DNA of 64,000 bases from Pseudomonas mohnii (GTDB lineage: Bacteria; Pseudomonadota; Gammaproteobacteria; Pseudomonadales; Pseudomonadaceae): positions 2,961,501 through 3,025,500 of the forward strand of contig NZ_FNRV01000001.1 in the NCBI RefSeq assembly GCF_900105115.1. The letters run 5' to 3'. Below the pieces are notes generated by a model. The model did not search any database. It saw only the letters and a program-made list of their open reading frames with translations, and was not told the origin of the DNA. Position 1 is the stretch's first letter; each line of letters begins with the position of its first letter. Both the position numbers and the translations under genes were made by a program. This document shows positions 20,591-30,248 of the stretch, piece by piece.

Positions 20591-22120
20591 ATGACTACCA
20601 CGCCTAAACCTTTGGTCCTGATGATTCTCGACGGCTTCGGTCACAGTGAAAGCCAGGAAGGCAATGCCATCTATGCCGCCAAGAAGCCTGTGCTCGACCG
20701 TTTGTGGGCCACCGCGCCGAACGGCCTGATCTCGGGCAGCGGCATGGACGTCGGCCTGCCGGATGGCCAGATGGGTAACTCCGAAGTTGGCCACATGAAC
20801 CTCGGCGCTGGCCGCGTGGTGTATCAGGACTTCACTCGCGTGACCAAATCGATCCGCGACGGTGAGTTCTTCGAGAACCCGACCATCTGCGCCGCCGTGG
20901 ACAAAGCTGTTGCCGCCGGTAAAGCCGTGCATTTCATGGGCCTGTTGTCCGATGGCGGGGTGCACAGTCACCAGGATCACCTGGTCGCCATGGCTGAACT
21001 GGCCGCCAAGCGCGGCGCGGAAAAAATCTACCTGCACGCCTTCCTCGATGGCCGCGATACCCCACCGAAAAGCGCGCAATCGTCGATCGAACTGCTGGAC
21101 GCGGCTTTCCAGGCGCTGGGCAAGGGCCGCATCGCCAGCCTCATCGGTCGTTATTTCGCCATGGACCGCGACAACCGCTGGGACCGCGTAGCCCAGGCCT
21201 ACAACCTGATTGTCGATGGCCAGGGCGAATTCAACGCCGCCACCGCCCAGGAAGGCCTGCAAGCGGCCTACGAGCGTGGCGAGAGCGACGAGTTCGTCAA
21301 GGCCACCTCCATCGGTGAACCGGTGAAAGTCGAGGACGGCGACGCCGTTGTCTTCATGAACTTCCGCGCCGACCGCGCCCGCGAGCTGACCCGCGTTTTC
21401 GTTGAAGACGACTTCAAGGAGTTCGAACGCGCGCGCCAGCCAAAACTGGCCGGCTTCGTGATGCTGACCCAATACGCCGCCAGCATTCCCGCGCCAGCCG
21501 CCTTCGCCGCCGGCAGCCTGGAAAACGTGCTGGGCGATTACCTGGCGAAAAACGGCAAGACTCAGCTGCGCATCGCTGAAACCGAGAAATACGCCCACGT
21601 GACCTTCTTCTTTTCCGGTGGTCGCGAAGAACCGTTCCCGGGCGAAGAGCGCATCCTGATTCCGTCGCCGAAAGTCACCACTTATGACTTGCAGCCAGAG
21701 ATGAGCGCGCCGGAAGTGACCGATCGCATCGTCGATGCCATCGAACACCAGCGTTATGACGTGATCGTCGTCAATTACGCCAACGGCGACATGGTTGGCC
21801 ACAGCGGCGTGTTCGACGCGGCGGTAAAAGCCGTTGAATGCCTGGACCAGTGCGTCGGCCGTATCGTCGAAGCCCTGGAAAAAGTCGGTGGCGAAGCGCT
21901 GATCACCGCCGACCACGGCAATGTCGAGCAGATGTCCGATGAATCCACCGGTCAAGCGCACACCGCGCACACCACCGAGCCGGTGCCGTTCATTTATGTT
22001 GGCAAGCGCGACCTGAAGGTTCGCGAAGGCGGCGTGCTGGCGGATGTGGCCCCGACCATGCTGAAACTGCTGGGCCTGGAAAAACCGGCGGAAATGACCG
22101 GGACTTCCATTTTGGTGTAA
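20591..22120 (+). CDS. gpmI: 2,3-bisphosphoglycerate-independent phosphoglycerate mutase
   Basis: Interconverts 3- and 2-phosphoglycerate in glycolysis, using two metal ions. 509 residues. The phosphoserine is residue 64 in [14 protein letters not shown]; other alkaline-phosphatase-superfamily metal motifs are [30 protein letters not shown] and [10 protein letters not shown]. The ATG at 20591 ([15 protein letters not shown]) is favoured over an in-frame GTG at 20582. Divergent from the rhodanese-grxC-secB unit. Confidence 0.97.
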   Translation: MTTTPKPLVLMILDGFGHSESQEGNAIYAAKKPVLDRLWATAPNGLISGSGMDVGLPDGQMGNSEVGHMNLGAGRVVYQDFTRVTKSIRDGEFFENPTICAAVDKAVAAGKAVHFMGLLSDGGVHSHQDHLVAMAELAAKRGAEKIYLHAFLDGRDTPPKSAQSSIELLDAAFQALGKGRIASLIGRYFAMDRDNRWDRVAQAYNLIVDGQGEFNAATAQEGLQAAYERGESDEFVKATSIGEPVKVEDGDAVVFMNFRADRARELTRVFVEDDFKEFERARQPKLAGFVMLTQYAASIPAPAAFAAGSLENVLGDYLAKNGKTQLRIAETEKYAHVTFFFSGGREEPFPGEERILIPSPKVTTYDLQPEMSAPEVTDRIVDAIEHQRYDVIVVNYANGDMVGHSGVFDAAVKAVECLDQCVGRIVEALEKVGGEALITADHGNVEQMSDESTGQAHTAHTTEPVPFIYVGKRDLKVREGGVLADVAPTMLKLLGLEKPAEMTGTSILV

Positions 22121-22133
22121 TCACCGTTAATCC

Positions 22134-22225
22134 CTGTGGGAGCTGGCTTGCCAGCGATAGCAATCTGCCAGCCAACTTCTATGTTGAATGTCAGGCCGCC
22201 ATCGCGGGCAAGCCCGCTCCCACAG
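22134..22225. repeat. REP inverted pair
   Basis: Arms 22134-22158 (CTGTGGGAGCTGGCTTGCCA type) and 22200-22225, imperfectly complementary, between gpmI and the envC-like gene. Confidence 0.8.
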
Positions 22226-22359
22226 TGGTTTTTGGCGGTTTGGAAGCCTAATTCCCCCTGCATTCCCCTCCAGTTATCACACAGCCCCAATTGGGCGTTT
22301 TTTTTGCAGCGTGGGGCGGGCATACTAGGCCGTCCCTTTCCCTGGTGTCGCCCGCCTCT

Positions 22360-23655
22360 ATGCTTCGCGTCCTGATAGCCCTCGCTCTGACTTGCCTGCT
22401 CCAACCGGCCTTTGCTGACGAGCGCGCGCAAACCCAACAGCAGCTGGACGCTACGCGCCAGGACATTGCCGAGCTGAAAAAACTGCTGGGCAAATTGCAG
22501 GAAGAAAAATCCGGTATCCAGAAAGATCTGAAAGGCACCGAGACCGAAATGGGCAAGCTCGAGAAGCAGGTCGAAGCCCTGCAAAAAGAGCTGAAGAAGA
22601 GCGAATCCGAGCTGCAGCGGCTCGATGCAGAGAAAAAAAAACTCCAGAGCGCACGCACTGAACAGCAACGACTGATCGCCATCCAGGCCCGCGCGGCCTA
22701 CCAGAATGGCCGTCAGGAGTATCTCAAGCTGCTGCTCAATCAGCAGAACCCCGAGAAATTCGCCCGCACCCTCACCTATTACGACTACCTGAGCCAGGCC
22801 CGCCTGGAACAGCTGAAGAACTTCAACGAAACCCTGCGCCAGCTGGCTAATGTCGAAAAAGACATCGCCGCCCAGCAAGCGCAATTGCTCGTGCAGCAAA
22901 GCAGCCTGGAAACCCAGCGCGGCGAACTCGAGAAAGTTCGCCAGGAGCGCCAGCAAGTCCTGGCCAAGCTCAATGACGACGTCAAGGCGCGCGACCAGAA
23001 ACTGGCCGCCCGCGAGCAGGATCAGGCAGACCTGTCTAAAGTCCTTAAAACCATCGAAGAAACCCTGGCCCGCCAGGCTCGTGAGGCTGAAGAAGCGCGG
23101 CAAAAAGCGCTGATAGCCCAGCAGGAAGCCGAAAAAAAGCGTTTACGTGAGGCCCAGGCACAGGCAGAAGCCACCGACGACGCCCCACGCAAACCCGTTA
23201 AATCGACACCTGGCGCACTGGTCTCCAGTTCAGGCGAGACGTTTGGCGGTCCATTTGCGTCAACCCGAGGCAAACTTCCATGGCCTGTCGACGGTCGACT
23301 GTTGGCACGCTTCGGTGAAAGCCGTGGCGACGATGCCCGGACCAAGTGGGACGGCGTGATGATCGGCGCCTCCGCCGGCAGCGCGGTGCATGCGGTTCAC
23401 GGCGGTCGCGTCGTGTTCGCCGACTGGTTGCGCGGTGCCGGGTTGCTGGTGATTCTCGACCACGGCAACGGTTTTTTGAGTCTTTACGGTCACAACCAGA
23501 CGCTGCTCAAGTCTGCGGGTGACGTGGTAAAAGCCGGTGAGTCCATCTCCACTGTCGGTAACAGTGGCGGGCAGGACACACCAGCGCTGTATTTTGCTAT
23601 TCGTCAGCAGGGTCACCCGAGTGATCCGGCGCAATGGTGCCGCGCGCAAGGATAA
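22360..23655 (+). CDS. EnvC-like murein hydrolase activator
   Basis: Periplasmic protein expected to activate division amidases (AmiA/B type) at the septum. 431 residues: signal peptide (LRVLIALALTCLLQPAFA), a long charged coiled coil (about 20-265) and a C-terminal LytM/M23 domain. The LytM zinc ligands are lost: KWDGVMIGA stands where HxxxD is needed and ALYFAIRQQG where HxH is needed. This is the EnvC pattern, so it should activate but not cut peptidoglycan. The start MLRVLIAL fits the signal peptide. It heads an operon with ctpA (31-base gap) and the deacetylase-like gene. Confidence 0.9.
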   Translation: MLRVLIALALTCLLQPAFADERAQTQQQLDATRQDIAELKKLLGKLQEEKSGIQKDLKGTETEMGKLEKQVEALQKELKKSESELQRLDAEKKKLQSARTEQQRLIAIQARAAYQNGRQEYLKLLLNQQNPEKFARTLTYYDYLSQARLEQLKNFNETLRQLANVEKDIAAQQAQLLVQQSSLETQRGELEKVRQERQQVLAKLNDDVKARDQKLAAREQDQADLSKVLKTIEETLARQAREAEEARQKALIAQQEAEKKRLREAQAQAEATDDAPRKPVKSTPGALVSSSGETFGGPFASTRGKLPWPVDGRLLARFGESRGDDARTKWDGVMIGASAGSAVHAVHGGRVVFADWLRGAGLLVILDHGNGFLSLYGHNQTLLKSAGDVVKAGESISTVGNSGGQDTPALYFAIRQQGHPSDPAQWCRAQG

Positions 23656-23686
23656 GCGTGCCGCCTAATTCAGGAGTTCGTTCGAC

Positions 23687-25006
23687 ATGCTGCATTTGTC
23701 CCGCCTTACCTCGCTGGCCCTGACGATCGCCCTGGTGATCGGCGCGCCGTTGGCGTTTGCCGCTCAACCGGCCCCGGCCGTCGCGCCTGCTGGCACTGCT
23801 GCGACCACCAAGGCGCCATTGCCCCTGGAAGAGTTGCGCACCTTTGCCGAGGTCATGGATCGGATCAAAGCCGCTTATGTCGAGCCGGTAGACGACAAGA
23901 CCCTGTTGGAAAACGCCATCAAGGGCATGCTCAGCAACCTTGATCCGCACTCTGCCTATCTGGGCCCGGAAGACTTCGCCGAACTGCAGGAAAGCACCAG
24001 CGGCGAATTCGGCGGTCTGGGCATCGAAGTCGGCGCCGAAGACGGCTTCATCAAGGTGGTATCGCCCATCGATGACACCCCGGCCTCCAAGGCTGGCATC
24101 CAGGCCGGCGACTTCATCGTCAAGATCAATGGCCAGCCGACTCGCGGCCAGAGCATGACCGAAGCCGTGGACAAGATGCGCGGCAAGATCGGCCAGAAAA
24201 TCACCCTGACCCTGGTGCGCGATGGCGGTACGCCGTTCGACGTGACCCTGGCCCGCGCCATCATCCAAGTGAAGAGCGTGAAGAGCCAGCTGCTGGAGTC
24301 CGGCTACGGCTACATCCGCATCACCCAATTCCAGGTCAAGACCGGCGAAGAAGTCTCCAAGGCTCTGGCCAAGCTGCGCAAGGAAAACGGCAAGAAGCTC
24401 AACGGCATTATTCTTGACCTGCGCAACAACCCTGGCGGGGTGCTGCAAGCGGCAGTGGAAGTGGTCGACCACTTCATCACCAAAGGTCTGATCGTCTACA
24501 CCAAGGGCCGCATCGCCAACTCCGAGCTGCGCTTCTCGGCCACCGGCAAGGACGAAAGCGAAGCCGTGCCAATGGTCGTGCTGATCAACGGCGGCAGCGC
24601 CTCGGCTTCGGAAATCGTCGCCGGTGCCCTGCAGGATCAGAAACGCGCCGTGCTGATGGGCACCACCAGTTTCGGCAAAGGCTCGGTCCAAACCGTGCTG
24701 CCGCTGAACAACGACCGCGCGCTGAAGATCACCACGGCGCTGTACTACACGCCGAACGGCCGCTCGATCCAGGCGCAGGGCATCGTGCCGGACATCGAGG
24801 TGCGCAAGGCCAAGATCACCAACGAGCAGGACGGCGAGTACTTCAAGGAAGCCGATCTGCAAGGCCACCTGGGCAATGGCAACGGCGGCGCCGACAAACC
24901 AACCGGTTCCAGCGGCAAGGCCAAGCCAATGCCGCAGGACGATGATTACCAACTGGCCCAGGCCCTGAGCCTGCTCAAAGGGCTGAGCATTACGTCCGGC
25001 CGTTGA
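23687..25006 (+). CDS. ctpA: carboxy-terminal processing protease (S41)
   Basis: Exported serine protease with a Ser/Lys dyad, implicated in turnover of peptidoglycan hydrolases in pseudomonads. 439 residues: signal peptide (to about 25), S41 N-terminal helices, PDZ domain (about 100-190, EFGGLGIEVGAEDG), and a catalytic core with the nucleophile in NGGSASASEIVAGAL (about 301-315) and the lysine in TTSFGKGSVQT (331). The C-terminal tail is Gly/Lys-rich. Set between an amidase activator and a deacetylase-like gene, it is part of a cell-wall operon. Confidence 0.94.
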   Translation: MLHLSRLTSLALTIALVIGAPLAFAAQPAPAVAPAGTAATTKAPLPLEELRTFAEVMDRIKAAYVEPVDDKTLLENAIKGMLSNLDPHSAYLGPEDFAELQESTSGEFGGLGIEVGAEDGFIKVVSPIDDTPASKAGIQAGDFIVKINGQPTRGQSMTEAVDKMRGKIGQKITLTLVRDGGTPFDVTLARAIIQVKSVKSQLLESGYGYIRITQFQVKTGEEVSKALAKLRKENGKKLNGIILDLRNNPGGVLQAAVEVVDHFITKGLIVYTKGRIANSELRFSATGKDESEAVPMVVLINGGSASASEIVAGALQDQKRAVLMGTTSFGKGSVQTVLPLNNDRALKITTALYYTPNGRSIQAQGIVPDIEVRKAKITNEQDGEYFKEADLQGHLGNGNGGADKPTGSSGKAKPMPQDDDYQLAQALSLLKGLSITSGR

Positions 25007-25008
25007 GG

Positions 25009-25785
25009 ATGACGCTGCGCTTCATCCTCGTGCTGTTGTGCTGTCTGGCGGGTACTGTTCACGCGGAGCCCGCCAGGCAGAAGCCTCACAAAGCCTATCT
25101 GAGCCTGATCATCGATGACCTGGGGCAAAATTTGCCCCGGGATCGTCGTGTGCTGGCGCTGCCCGGCCCGGTGACTACGGCGATCATGCCCGACACGCCC
25201 CACGCCGGCGAATTCGCTCGCGAGGCCCATCGCGCTGGCAAAATCGTCATCCTGCACATGCCCATGGACCCGGCCACCGGTCCGTTCGCCTGGCACCCTG
25301 ACCTGCCCATCGAAGAACTTGAGAAACGCCTCGACGCCGCGTTCAAAGCAGTGCCCTTCACCGCCGGAATCAACAACCACATGGGCAGTCGCATGACCGC
25401 TCAGCAACCAGCGATGGCGTGGTTGATGGCGAACTTGCAGGGGAGGCACAAATTCTTCGTCGATAGCCGCACCAGCGCGCAAACCGTGGCGGCTGCCGAA
25501 GCGCAGAAGATCGGCCTGGCGAGTGTTTCTCGGGATGTGTTCCTGGACGACGAGCGCACCGAGGCGGCGATCCTCACGCAGCTCCAGACGGCGATCAGCC
25601 TGGCGCAAAAACAGGGTTCGGCGGTGATGATCGGGCATCCGTATCCGCAGACGCTGGCGGTCCTGGAGCGCGAACTGCCCAAGCTCAAGGCTCAGGGCAT
25701 CAACTGGATCGATATCAAGCAGATGATCAGTGTACGCAGCAATAGGGCGACAGCTGCCCATGGAAAGGACGGGGTGTACCGCTAG
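25009..25785 (+). CDS. divergent polysaccharide deacetylase family protein
   Basis: 258-residue exported protein of the DUF610/YibQ-type divergent polysaccharide deacetylase family. Signal peptide LRFILVLLCCLAGTVHA, then LSLIIDDLGQ (family metal motif), ILHMPMDP, NNHMGSRMT and FFVDSRTSA. The ATG at 25009 begins two bases after the ctpA TGA; a TTG at 25003 overlapping that stop is the alternative. The context with EnvC and CtpA homologues is conserved in gammaproteobacteria and suggests a cell-wall role, but no substrate is proven. Confidence 0.87.
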   Translation: MTLRFILVLLCCLAGTVHAEPARQKPHKAYLSLIIDDLGQNLPRDRRVLALPGPVTTAIMPDTPHAGEFAREAHRAGKIVILHMPMDPATGPFAWHPDLPIEELEKRLDAAFKAVPFTAGINNHMGSRMTAQQPAMAWLMANLQGRHKFFVDSRTSAQTVAAAEAQKIGLASVSRDVFLDDERTEAAILTQLQTAISLAQKQGSAVMIGHPYPQTLAVLERELPKLKAQGINWIDIKQMISVRSNRATAAHGKDGVYR

Positions 25786-25839
25786 TTAGCGGCAGCACGC
25801 ACCCCCACGGGGGAATGCAAAAAACTCCGCAGAGCGGCT

Positions 25840-26595
25840 TTAGAGATACCGCGCCATGATCTCTTCCACCTTGCCTTCCTTGCGCAGTTGATCCAGCGCC
25901 GCCTGAAGCCTGGCCACCATCTCGTCCGGCACATCCTTGTTCAACGCCAGGTACAACTCGGCACTGTTGAACCGCAATACGGTCTTGAGCCCGTTTACGC
26001 CTTCCTGACGCGCCAGGTAGCGCCCGGCCGGATCTCCCGTCGCCCACAGATCGATCTGGCCGTTGACCAGCTTGCTGGCGTTATCCTGATCGCGTAGCAC
26101 CACGATGGGATTGAGCCCCTGCTTGGCCAGTGTCTCGGCGATCGCGTCGCCTTTGTAGGCGCCAATCTTGTATTGACGGGCGTCATCCAGGGTTTCGAGG
26201 GTGATTTTGCTGTCAGCTTTGGCCAACATGATCCAGTCGTCCGGACCGATGGGGCCAACCCATTTGAAGAGTTTTTCGCGATCAGGCAGCCGCGCCATGA
26301 CGAACACCCCGTAGCCGGGCTTTTCCAGGGTGAGTTTGTAGATTCGTTCCCATGGGAAACGTAGCGTCAGGCTGTAGGTAATCTCGGCGCGCTTGAAAAT
26401 TTCGCGGACGATATCGGTGGCGATGCCATTGATGTTTTCGTCCTGCGCAAAGTTCTTGCCATTCTTCGCCATGTTGTACGGAGGGAAGTTTTCCGTCAGC
26501 AACACTATGTCGGTGGCGGGATTGTCTGCCGCCCGCACTCCACTGAGGAACAACAGGCAAGCGCTGGCGAGGACAAGCAGAAGGCGTTTAAACAT
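25840..26595 (-). CDS. periplasmic amino-acid-type solute-binding protein
   Basis: 251 residues: signal peptide (FKRLLLVLASACLLFLSGVRA) and a family 3 solute-binding domain (VLLTENFPPYNM, YGVFVMARLPDRE, NGQIDLWATGDPAGRY). No permease or ATPase gene is adjacent, so it is an orphan binding protein whose partner is unknown; some orphans act as sensors. The ATG at 26595 begins the signal peptide, but its ribosome site is poor, and an ATG at 26616 seven codons earlier is possible. Convergent with the deacetylase-like gene. Confidence 0.8.
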   Translation of the reverse strand: MFKRLLLVLASACLLFLSGVRAADNPATDIVLLTENFPPYNMAKNGKNFAQDENINGIATDIVREIFKRAEITYSLTLRFPWERIYKLTLEKPGYGVFVMARLPDREKLFKWVGPIGPDDWIMLAKADSKITLETLDDARQYKIGAYKGDAIAETLAKQGLNPIVVLRDQDNASKLVNGQIDLWATGDPAGRYLARQEGVNGLKTVLRFNSAELYLALNKDVPDEMVARLQAALDQLRKEGKVEEIMARYL

Positions 26596-26831
26596 TGTCT
26601 GGCTACCGAAATCCATGGCGTACCCAAGAGTGCCTTGAGCCCGCCATGATGTCCACTGGCCTGCATCGGTTTGTTGAAGGTCTGTGCGAAAACTTGCCGA
26701 GCGGCAATCAGGCAAGGCAAAAACAGGCGAGGAACGGCCGGGGTCGCGTTCGACTGTAGGGGCCTACATGAGCATTCCGAGCCTGTTTTTAACGCAGCAT
26801 GATTGTCGCGCAGGCAGTTTTCGCGCAGAGC

Positions 26832-27602
26832 TTAGCGCATCACAATTCCGCGATGGGCCATATAAGCCTTGGCTTCCTGCACGGTGTATTCGCCGAAGTG
26901 GAAGATACTCGCTGCCAACACCGCGCTGGCGTGGCCTTCGAGGATACCGTCGGCCAGGTGTTGCAGATTGCCGACGCCGCCGGAAGCGATCACCGGAATC
27001 CCCAGCGCATCGCTGATGGCCCGGGTGACGCCCAGGTCGAAGCCGTTTTTCATGCCGTCCTGGTCCATGCTGGTCAGCAGGATCTCGCCAGCACCCAGGC
27101 CTTCCATTTTCTTCGCCCACTCAACCGCGTCGAGGCCGGTCGGCTTGCGCCCGCCGTGGGTGAAGATTTCCCAGCGCGGGGTTTCGCCCGGGCCGGAAAC
27201 CTTCTTCGCGTCGATCGCGACCACGATGCATTGCGAACCGAAATGCTGCGCCGCTTCGCCGACGAACTCCGGGTTGAACACTGCTGCAGTGTTGATCGAG
27301 ACCTTGTCCGCACCGGCATTGAGCAGGTTGCGAATGTCTTGCACGGTGCGCACGCCACCGCCCACGGTCAGCGGGATGAACACCTGGCTGGCCATGCGCT
27401 CGACGGTATGCAACGTGGTGTCGCGACCATCGACGCTGGCGGTGATGTCGAGAAAAGTAATCTCGTCCGCGCCCTGCTCGTCGTAGCGACGGGCGATTTC
27501 CACCGGGTCACCGGCATCGCGGATGTTTTCGAATTTCACACCCTTGACCACCCGGCCGTTATCCACGTCCAGGCAAGGGATGATGCGTTTGGCCAGGGCC
27601 AT
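26832..27602 (-). CDS. hisF: imidazole glycerol phosphate synthase, cyclase subunit HisF
   Basis: Uses ammonia from HisH to convert PRFAR to imidazole-glycerol phosphate and AICAR (histidine step 5). 256 residues, a (beta/alpha)8 barrel with catalytic aspartates in [16 protein letters not shown] (residue 12) and [11 protein letters not shown]. Phosphate-binding motifs are VGGGVRT and ASGGVGNL. The start [12 protein letters not shown] matches the family. Downstream of hisA, with a heptad-repeat hairpin in the gap. Confidence 0.97.
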   Translation of the reverse strand: MALAKRIIPCLDVDNGRVVKGVKFENIRDAGDPVEIARRYDEQGADEITFLDITASVDGRDTTLHTVERMASQVFIPLTVGGGVRTVQDIRNLLNAGADKVSINTAAVFNPEFVGEAAQHFGSQCIVVAIDAKKVSGPGETPRWEIFTHGGRKPTGLDAVEWAKKMEGLGAGEILLTSMDQDGMKNGFDLGVTRAISDALGIPVIASGGVGNLQHLADGILEGHASAVLAASIFHFGEYTVQEAKAYMAHRGIVMR

Positions 27603-27622
27603 GCTTAATCTCCGATTAAGAG

Positions 27623-27708
27623 TTGCAAGCTTCAAGCTTCAAGCTACAAGAAAGAACGGACCGCAGTCACGCTTCTAACTTGCAGCTTGTAGCTTACAGC
27701 TTGGAGCT
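27623..27708. repeat. heptad (AAGCTTC-like) inverted repeat between hisA and hisF
   Basis: Left arm 27623-27650 is built of degenerate 7-bp units (GCAAGCTTCAAGCTTCAAGC); right arm 27679-27708 is its imperfect complement. The right arm runs into hisA, whose last four codons and stop (27694-27705) are made of repeat sequence. Confidence 0.85.
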
Positions 27709-28443
27709 GGTCGCGTAGCTATCGCAGAAAGCCTGAGCTTCTGCCACATCCAGCGTGCCCTCGTAGATCGCCCGGCCGGTGATGGCGCCGATGATGCCTG
27801 GCGCCTTGGCGTCGAGCAGCGTCTTGATGTCGCCCAGGTTGTGGATACCCCCGGAAGCGATCACCGGGATCCTGGTGGCAGCGGCCAGCGCGGCGGTGAA
27901 CGGTACGTTGCAGCCCTGCATCATGCCGTCTTTGGCGATGTCGGTATAAACGATGGCGGACACGCCGTCGGCTTCAAACTGCTTGGCCAGGTCGATGACC
28001 TGAATGGTGCTGATTTCAGCCCAGCCGTCGGTGGCGACGAAACCATCCTTGGCATCCAGGCCGACGATCACCTTGCCGGGGAACGCGCGGCAGGCTTCGG
28101 CAACGAACGCTGGATCCTTCACGGCCTTGGTACCGATGATCACGTAGCTCACGCCCGCTTTGACGTAGTGCTCGATGGTTTCCAGGGAACGGATACCGCC
28201 GCCGATCTGGATCGGCAGGTTCGGATAGCGCTTGGCAATCGCGGTCACCACTTCGCCGTTGACCGGCTGGCCTTCGAAGGCGCCGTTCAGGTCGACCAGA
28301 TGCAGACGACGGCAACCACCCTCGACCCACTTGGCAGCCATGCTCACCGGATCATCGGAGAACACTGTGGAATCTTCCATGCGGCCCTGGCGCAGACGAA
28401 CACAGGCACCGTCTTTAAGATCGATAGCGGGAATAATGAGCAT
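27694..28443 (-). CDS. hisA: phosphoribosylformimino-5-aminoimidazole carboxamide ribotide isomerase HisA
   Basis: Amadori isomerisation of ProFAR to PRFAR (histidine step 4). 249 residues; barrel with aspartate 8 ([12 protein letters not shown]) and a second acidic residue in [12 protein letters not shown]; phosphate loops IGGGIRSLE and [15 protein letters not shown] precedes the ATG. The extreme C-terminus (SSKL and stop) lies within a heptad repeat arm, so the end of this protein has been set by the repeat. Confidence 0.97.
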   Translation of the reverse strand: MLIIPAIDLKDGACVRLRQGRMEDSTVFSDDPVSMAAKWVEGGCRRLHLVDLNGAFEGQPVNGEVVTAIAKRYPNLPIQIGGGIRSLETIEHYVKAGVSYVIIGTKAVKDPAFVAEACRAFPGKVIVGLDAKDGFVATDGWAEISTIQVIDLAKQFEADGVSAIVYTDIAKDGMMQGCNVPFTAALAAATRIPVIASGGIHNLGDIKTLLDAKAPGIIGAITGRAIYEGTLDVAEAQAFCDSYATSSKL

Positions 28444-28462
28444 GCTTTTTCCTTCGTCAAAA

Positions 28463-28536
28463 GAGCTGCAAGCTGCAAGCTATAAGCTGCAAGCAAGCAC
28501 GCGTACTAATTCTTGCAGCTTGAAGCTTGAAGCTTT
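28463..28536. repeat. heptad inverted repeat between DUF2164 gene and hisA
   Basis: Left arm 28463-28494 (GCTGCAAGCTGCAAGC...) and right arm 28512-28536 (CTTGCAGCTTGAAGCTTGAAG) are degenerate 7-bp iterations in inverted orientation. The right arm touches the stop codon of the DUF2164 gene. Size and layout match the element after hisA. Confidence 0.85.
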
Positions 28537-28799
28537 CAACTGCTTTTTTCGAGCGCCCACAGGTCGCTTTCGATGCTTTCGAACCTCTCTTTGAGGTGCG
28601 TCTGCACATCGAAAATCGCCCTGTTGTAATAGTGCGGAGCAATTTCACGGGTAAACAGCTCAAGAATCTCAGCCGCCTCGAATGTGCCGAGGTCGAGTTC
28701 GAAGCGGTCTTCCATGAAACGCTTGATCTTGCTGTTGGCCTCGCTCTCCTGCTCAGGGGTGAGCGTGAGGATCGGCGGCCTGGATTTCTTGATGGCCAT
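28536..28799 (-). CDS. DUF2164 family small protein inside the his cluster
   Basis: 87 residues, cytoplasmic, charged and helical (ILTLTPEQESEANSKIKRF, GTFEAAEILELF, YYNRAIFDVQTHL), matching the DUF2164 profile as I know it. Function unknown. Its ATG directly abuts the hisH stop (28800), so it is co-translated within the histidine operon. Confidence 0.85.
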   Translation of the reverse strand: MAIKKSRPPILTLTPEQESEANSKIKRFMEDRFELDLGTFEAAEILELFTREIAPHYYNRAIFDVQTHLKERFESIESDLWALEKSS

Positions 28800-29438
28800 T
28801 TACCAGCGACCGTCCCACGCAGCGAAGTTCTGCAGCAACTGCAGGCCATGGGTATGGCTCTTCTCCGGGTGGAACTGCACGGCGAAACGCGAGCCATCGG
28901 CCAGCGCCGCGGCGAAATCGACACCGTAGTGACCGCCACCGACCACCTGACGCGCATTGGCGGCGGCGATGTAGTAGCTGTGTACGAAGTAGAAGCGCGC
29001 CAGGTCCGGAATATCGTGCCACAGCGGGTGACTCACCTTCTGCTTCACTTCGTTCCAGCCCATGTGCGGGACTTTCAGGTGTTCGCCGTCTTCGACGAGA
29101 TCCTTGCCAAAGAACTTCACCTGGCCCGGGAACAGGCCGATGCAGTCGACGCCGTCGTTCTCTTCACTGCTGTCGAGCAAGGCTTGCATGCCGACACAGA
29201 TGCCGAGGAACGGACGGTCCTGGCTGACTTCACGCACCAGCGAGTCGAAGCCCAGGCGACGGATCTCCGCCATGCAATCGCGAATCGCGCCGACGCCGGG
29301 GAAAACCACCCGGTCGGCTTCGCGAATCACATTCGCATCGCTGGTGATCAGGACCTTGCCGGCACCGACGTGCTCGAGGGCCTTGGCCACCGAGTGCAGG
29401 TTGCCCATGCCGTAATCGATAACCGCAACTGTCTGCAT
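28800..29438 (-). CDS. hisH: imidazole glycerol phosphate synthase, glutaminase subunit HisH
   Basis: Class I glutamine amidotransferase that feeds ammonia to HisF. 212 residues. Nucleophile cysteine 81 in [13 protein letters not shown], and the His-Glu pair in [11 protein letters not shown] near the C-terminus. The start [13 protein letters not shown] is standard. Its ATG overlaps the hisB stop by one base (TAATG on the minus strand). Confidence 0.97.
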   Translation of the reverse strand: MQTVAVIDYGMGNLHSVAKALEHVGAGKVLITSDANVIREADRVVFPGVGAIRDCMAEIRRLGFDSLVREVSQDRPFLGICVGMQALLDSSEENDGVDCIGLFPGQVKFFGKDLVEDGEHLKVPHMGWNEVKQKVSHPLWHDIPDLARFYFVHSYYIAAANARQVVGGGHYGVDFAAALADGSRFAVQFHPEKSHTHGLQLLQNFAAWDGRW

Positions 29439-30031
29439 TACAGGACGCCCTTGGTCGATGGCATTTGCCCGGCCATGCGATCATCGAGTTCGACGGCCAT
29501 GCGCAGGGCGCGGCCGAAAGCCTTGAACACGGTTTCGATCTGGTGGTGGGTGTTGTGGCCACGCAGGTTGTCGATGTGCAGGGTGACATTGGCGTGGTTG
29601 ACGAAGCCCTGGAAGAATTCCTGGAACAGGTCAACGTCGAAGCCGCCGACAGTCGCGCGGGTATACGGAACATGCATCTGCAGGCCGGGACGGCCGGAGA
29701 AGTCGATCACCACGCGCGACAGCGCTTCATCGAGCGGCACGTAGGCGTGACCGTAGCGACGGATACCTTTCTTGTCGCCGATGGCTTTGGTGAATGCCTG
29801 ACCCAGGGTGATACCGACATCTTCCACCGTGTGGTGGTCATCGATATGCAGGTCGCCTTTACTGACGATATCCAGGTCGATCAGCCCGTGACGGGCGATC
29901 TGGTCGAGCATGTGCTCAAGAAAAGGAACACCGATCTCAAATCGGGCCTTTCCGGTGCCATCCAGGTTGATCGAGGCTTTGATCTGGGTTTCCAGAGTGT
30001 CGCGCTCGACAGACGCCTTACGTTCGGCCAT
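29438..30031 (-). CDS. hisB: imidazoleglycerol-phosphate dehydratase HisB
   Basis: Manganese enzyme for histidine step 6, here the 197-residue monofunctional form (no phosphatase domain). Metal-binding motifs: [24 protein letters not shown] and NTHHQIE with its flanking histidines. The start [12 protein letters not shown] at 30031 is preferred to an ATG twelve codons upstream. First gene of the hisB-hisH-DUF2164-hisA-hisF cluster. Confidence 0.96.
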   Translation of the reverse strand: MAERKASVERDTLETQIKASINLDGTGKARFEIGVPFLEHMLDQIARHGLIDLDIVSKGDLHIDDHHTVEDVGITLGQAFTKAIGDKKGIRRYGHAYVPLDEALSRVVIDFSGRPGLQMHVPYTRATVGGFDVDLFQEFFQGFVNHANVTLHIDNLRGHNTHHQIETVFKAFGRALRMAVELDDRMAGQMPSTKGVL

Positions 30032-30186
30032 CACCAGCTCCGCAAAATCATTGGGCGAAAAAGGCAACCATTATAGGGGCGCGGGCCGGAAACAGAAACA
30101 CGGGAGGTGATATCGCTGACGGAGTGAATCCGGGGGTGTCGGCGATGTACATGTCCATACAAGCCATTCTGGACGGTATGAAACAA

Positions 30187-30212
30187 CTGTGGGAGCGAGC
30201 TCGCTCCCACAG
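30187..30212. repeat. single perfect 26-bp REP palindrome
   Basis: CTGTGGGAGCGAG followed directly by its exact complement, with no spacer. It stands between the MFS gene stop (30249) and the hisB promoter region, and may stabilise or end the MFS transcript. Confidence 0.85.
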
Positions 30213-30248
30213 GTTCGGTATCGGCCTGAAAATACTCGGGCCAGTTCC

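Noticed and set aside
20567..21970. 467-codon frame antisense to gpmI
   Set aside because: Third-position GC bias leaves the opposite strand open; gpmI motifs are complete.
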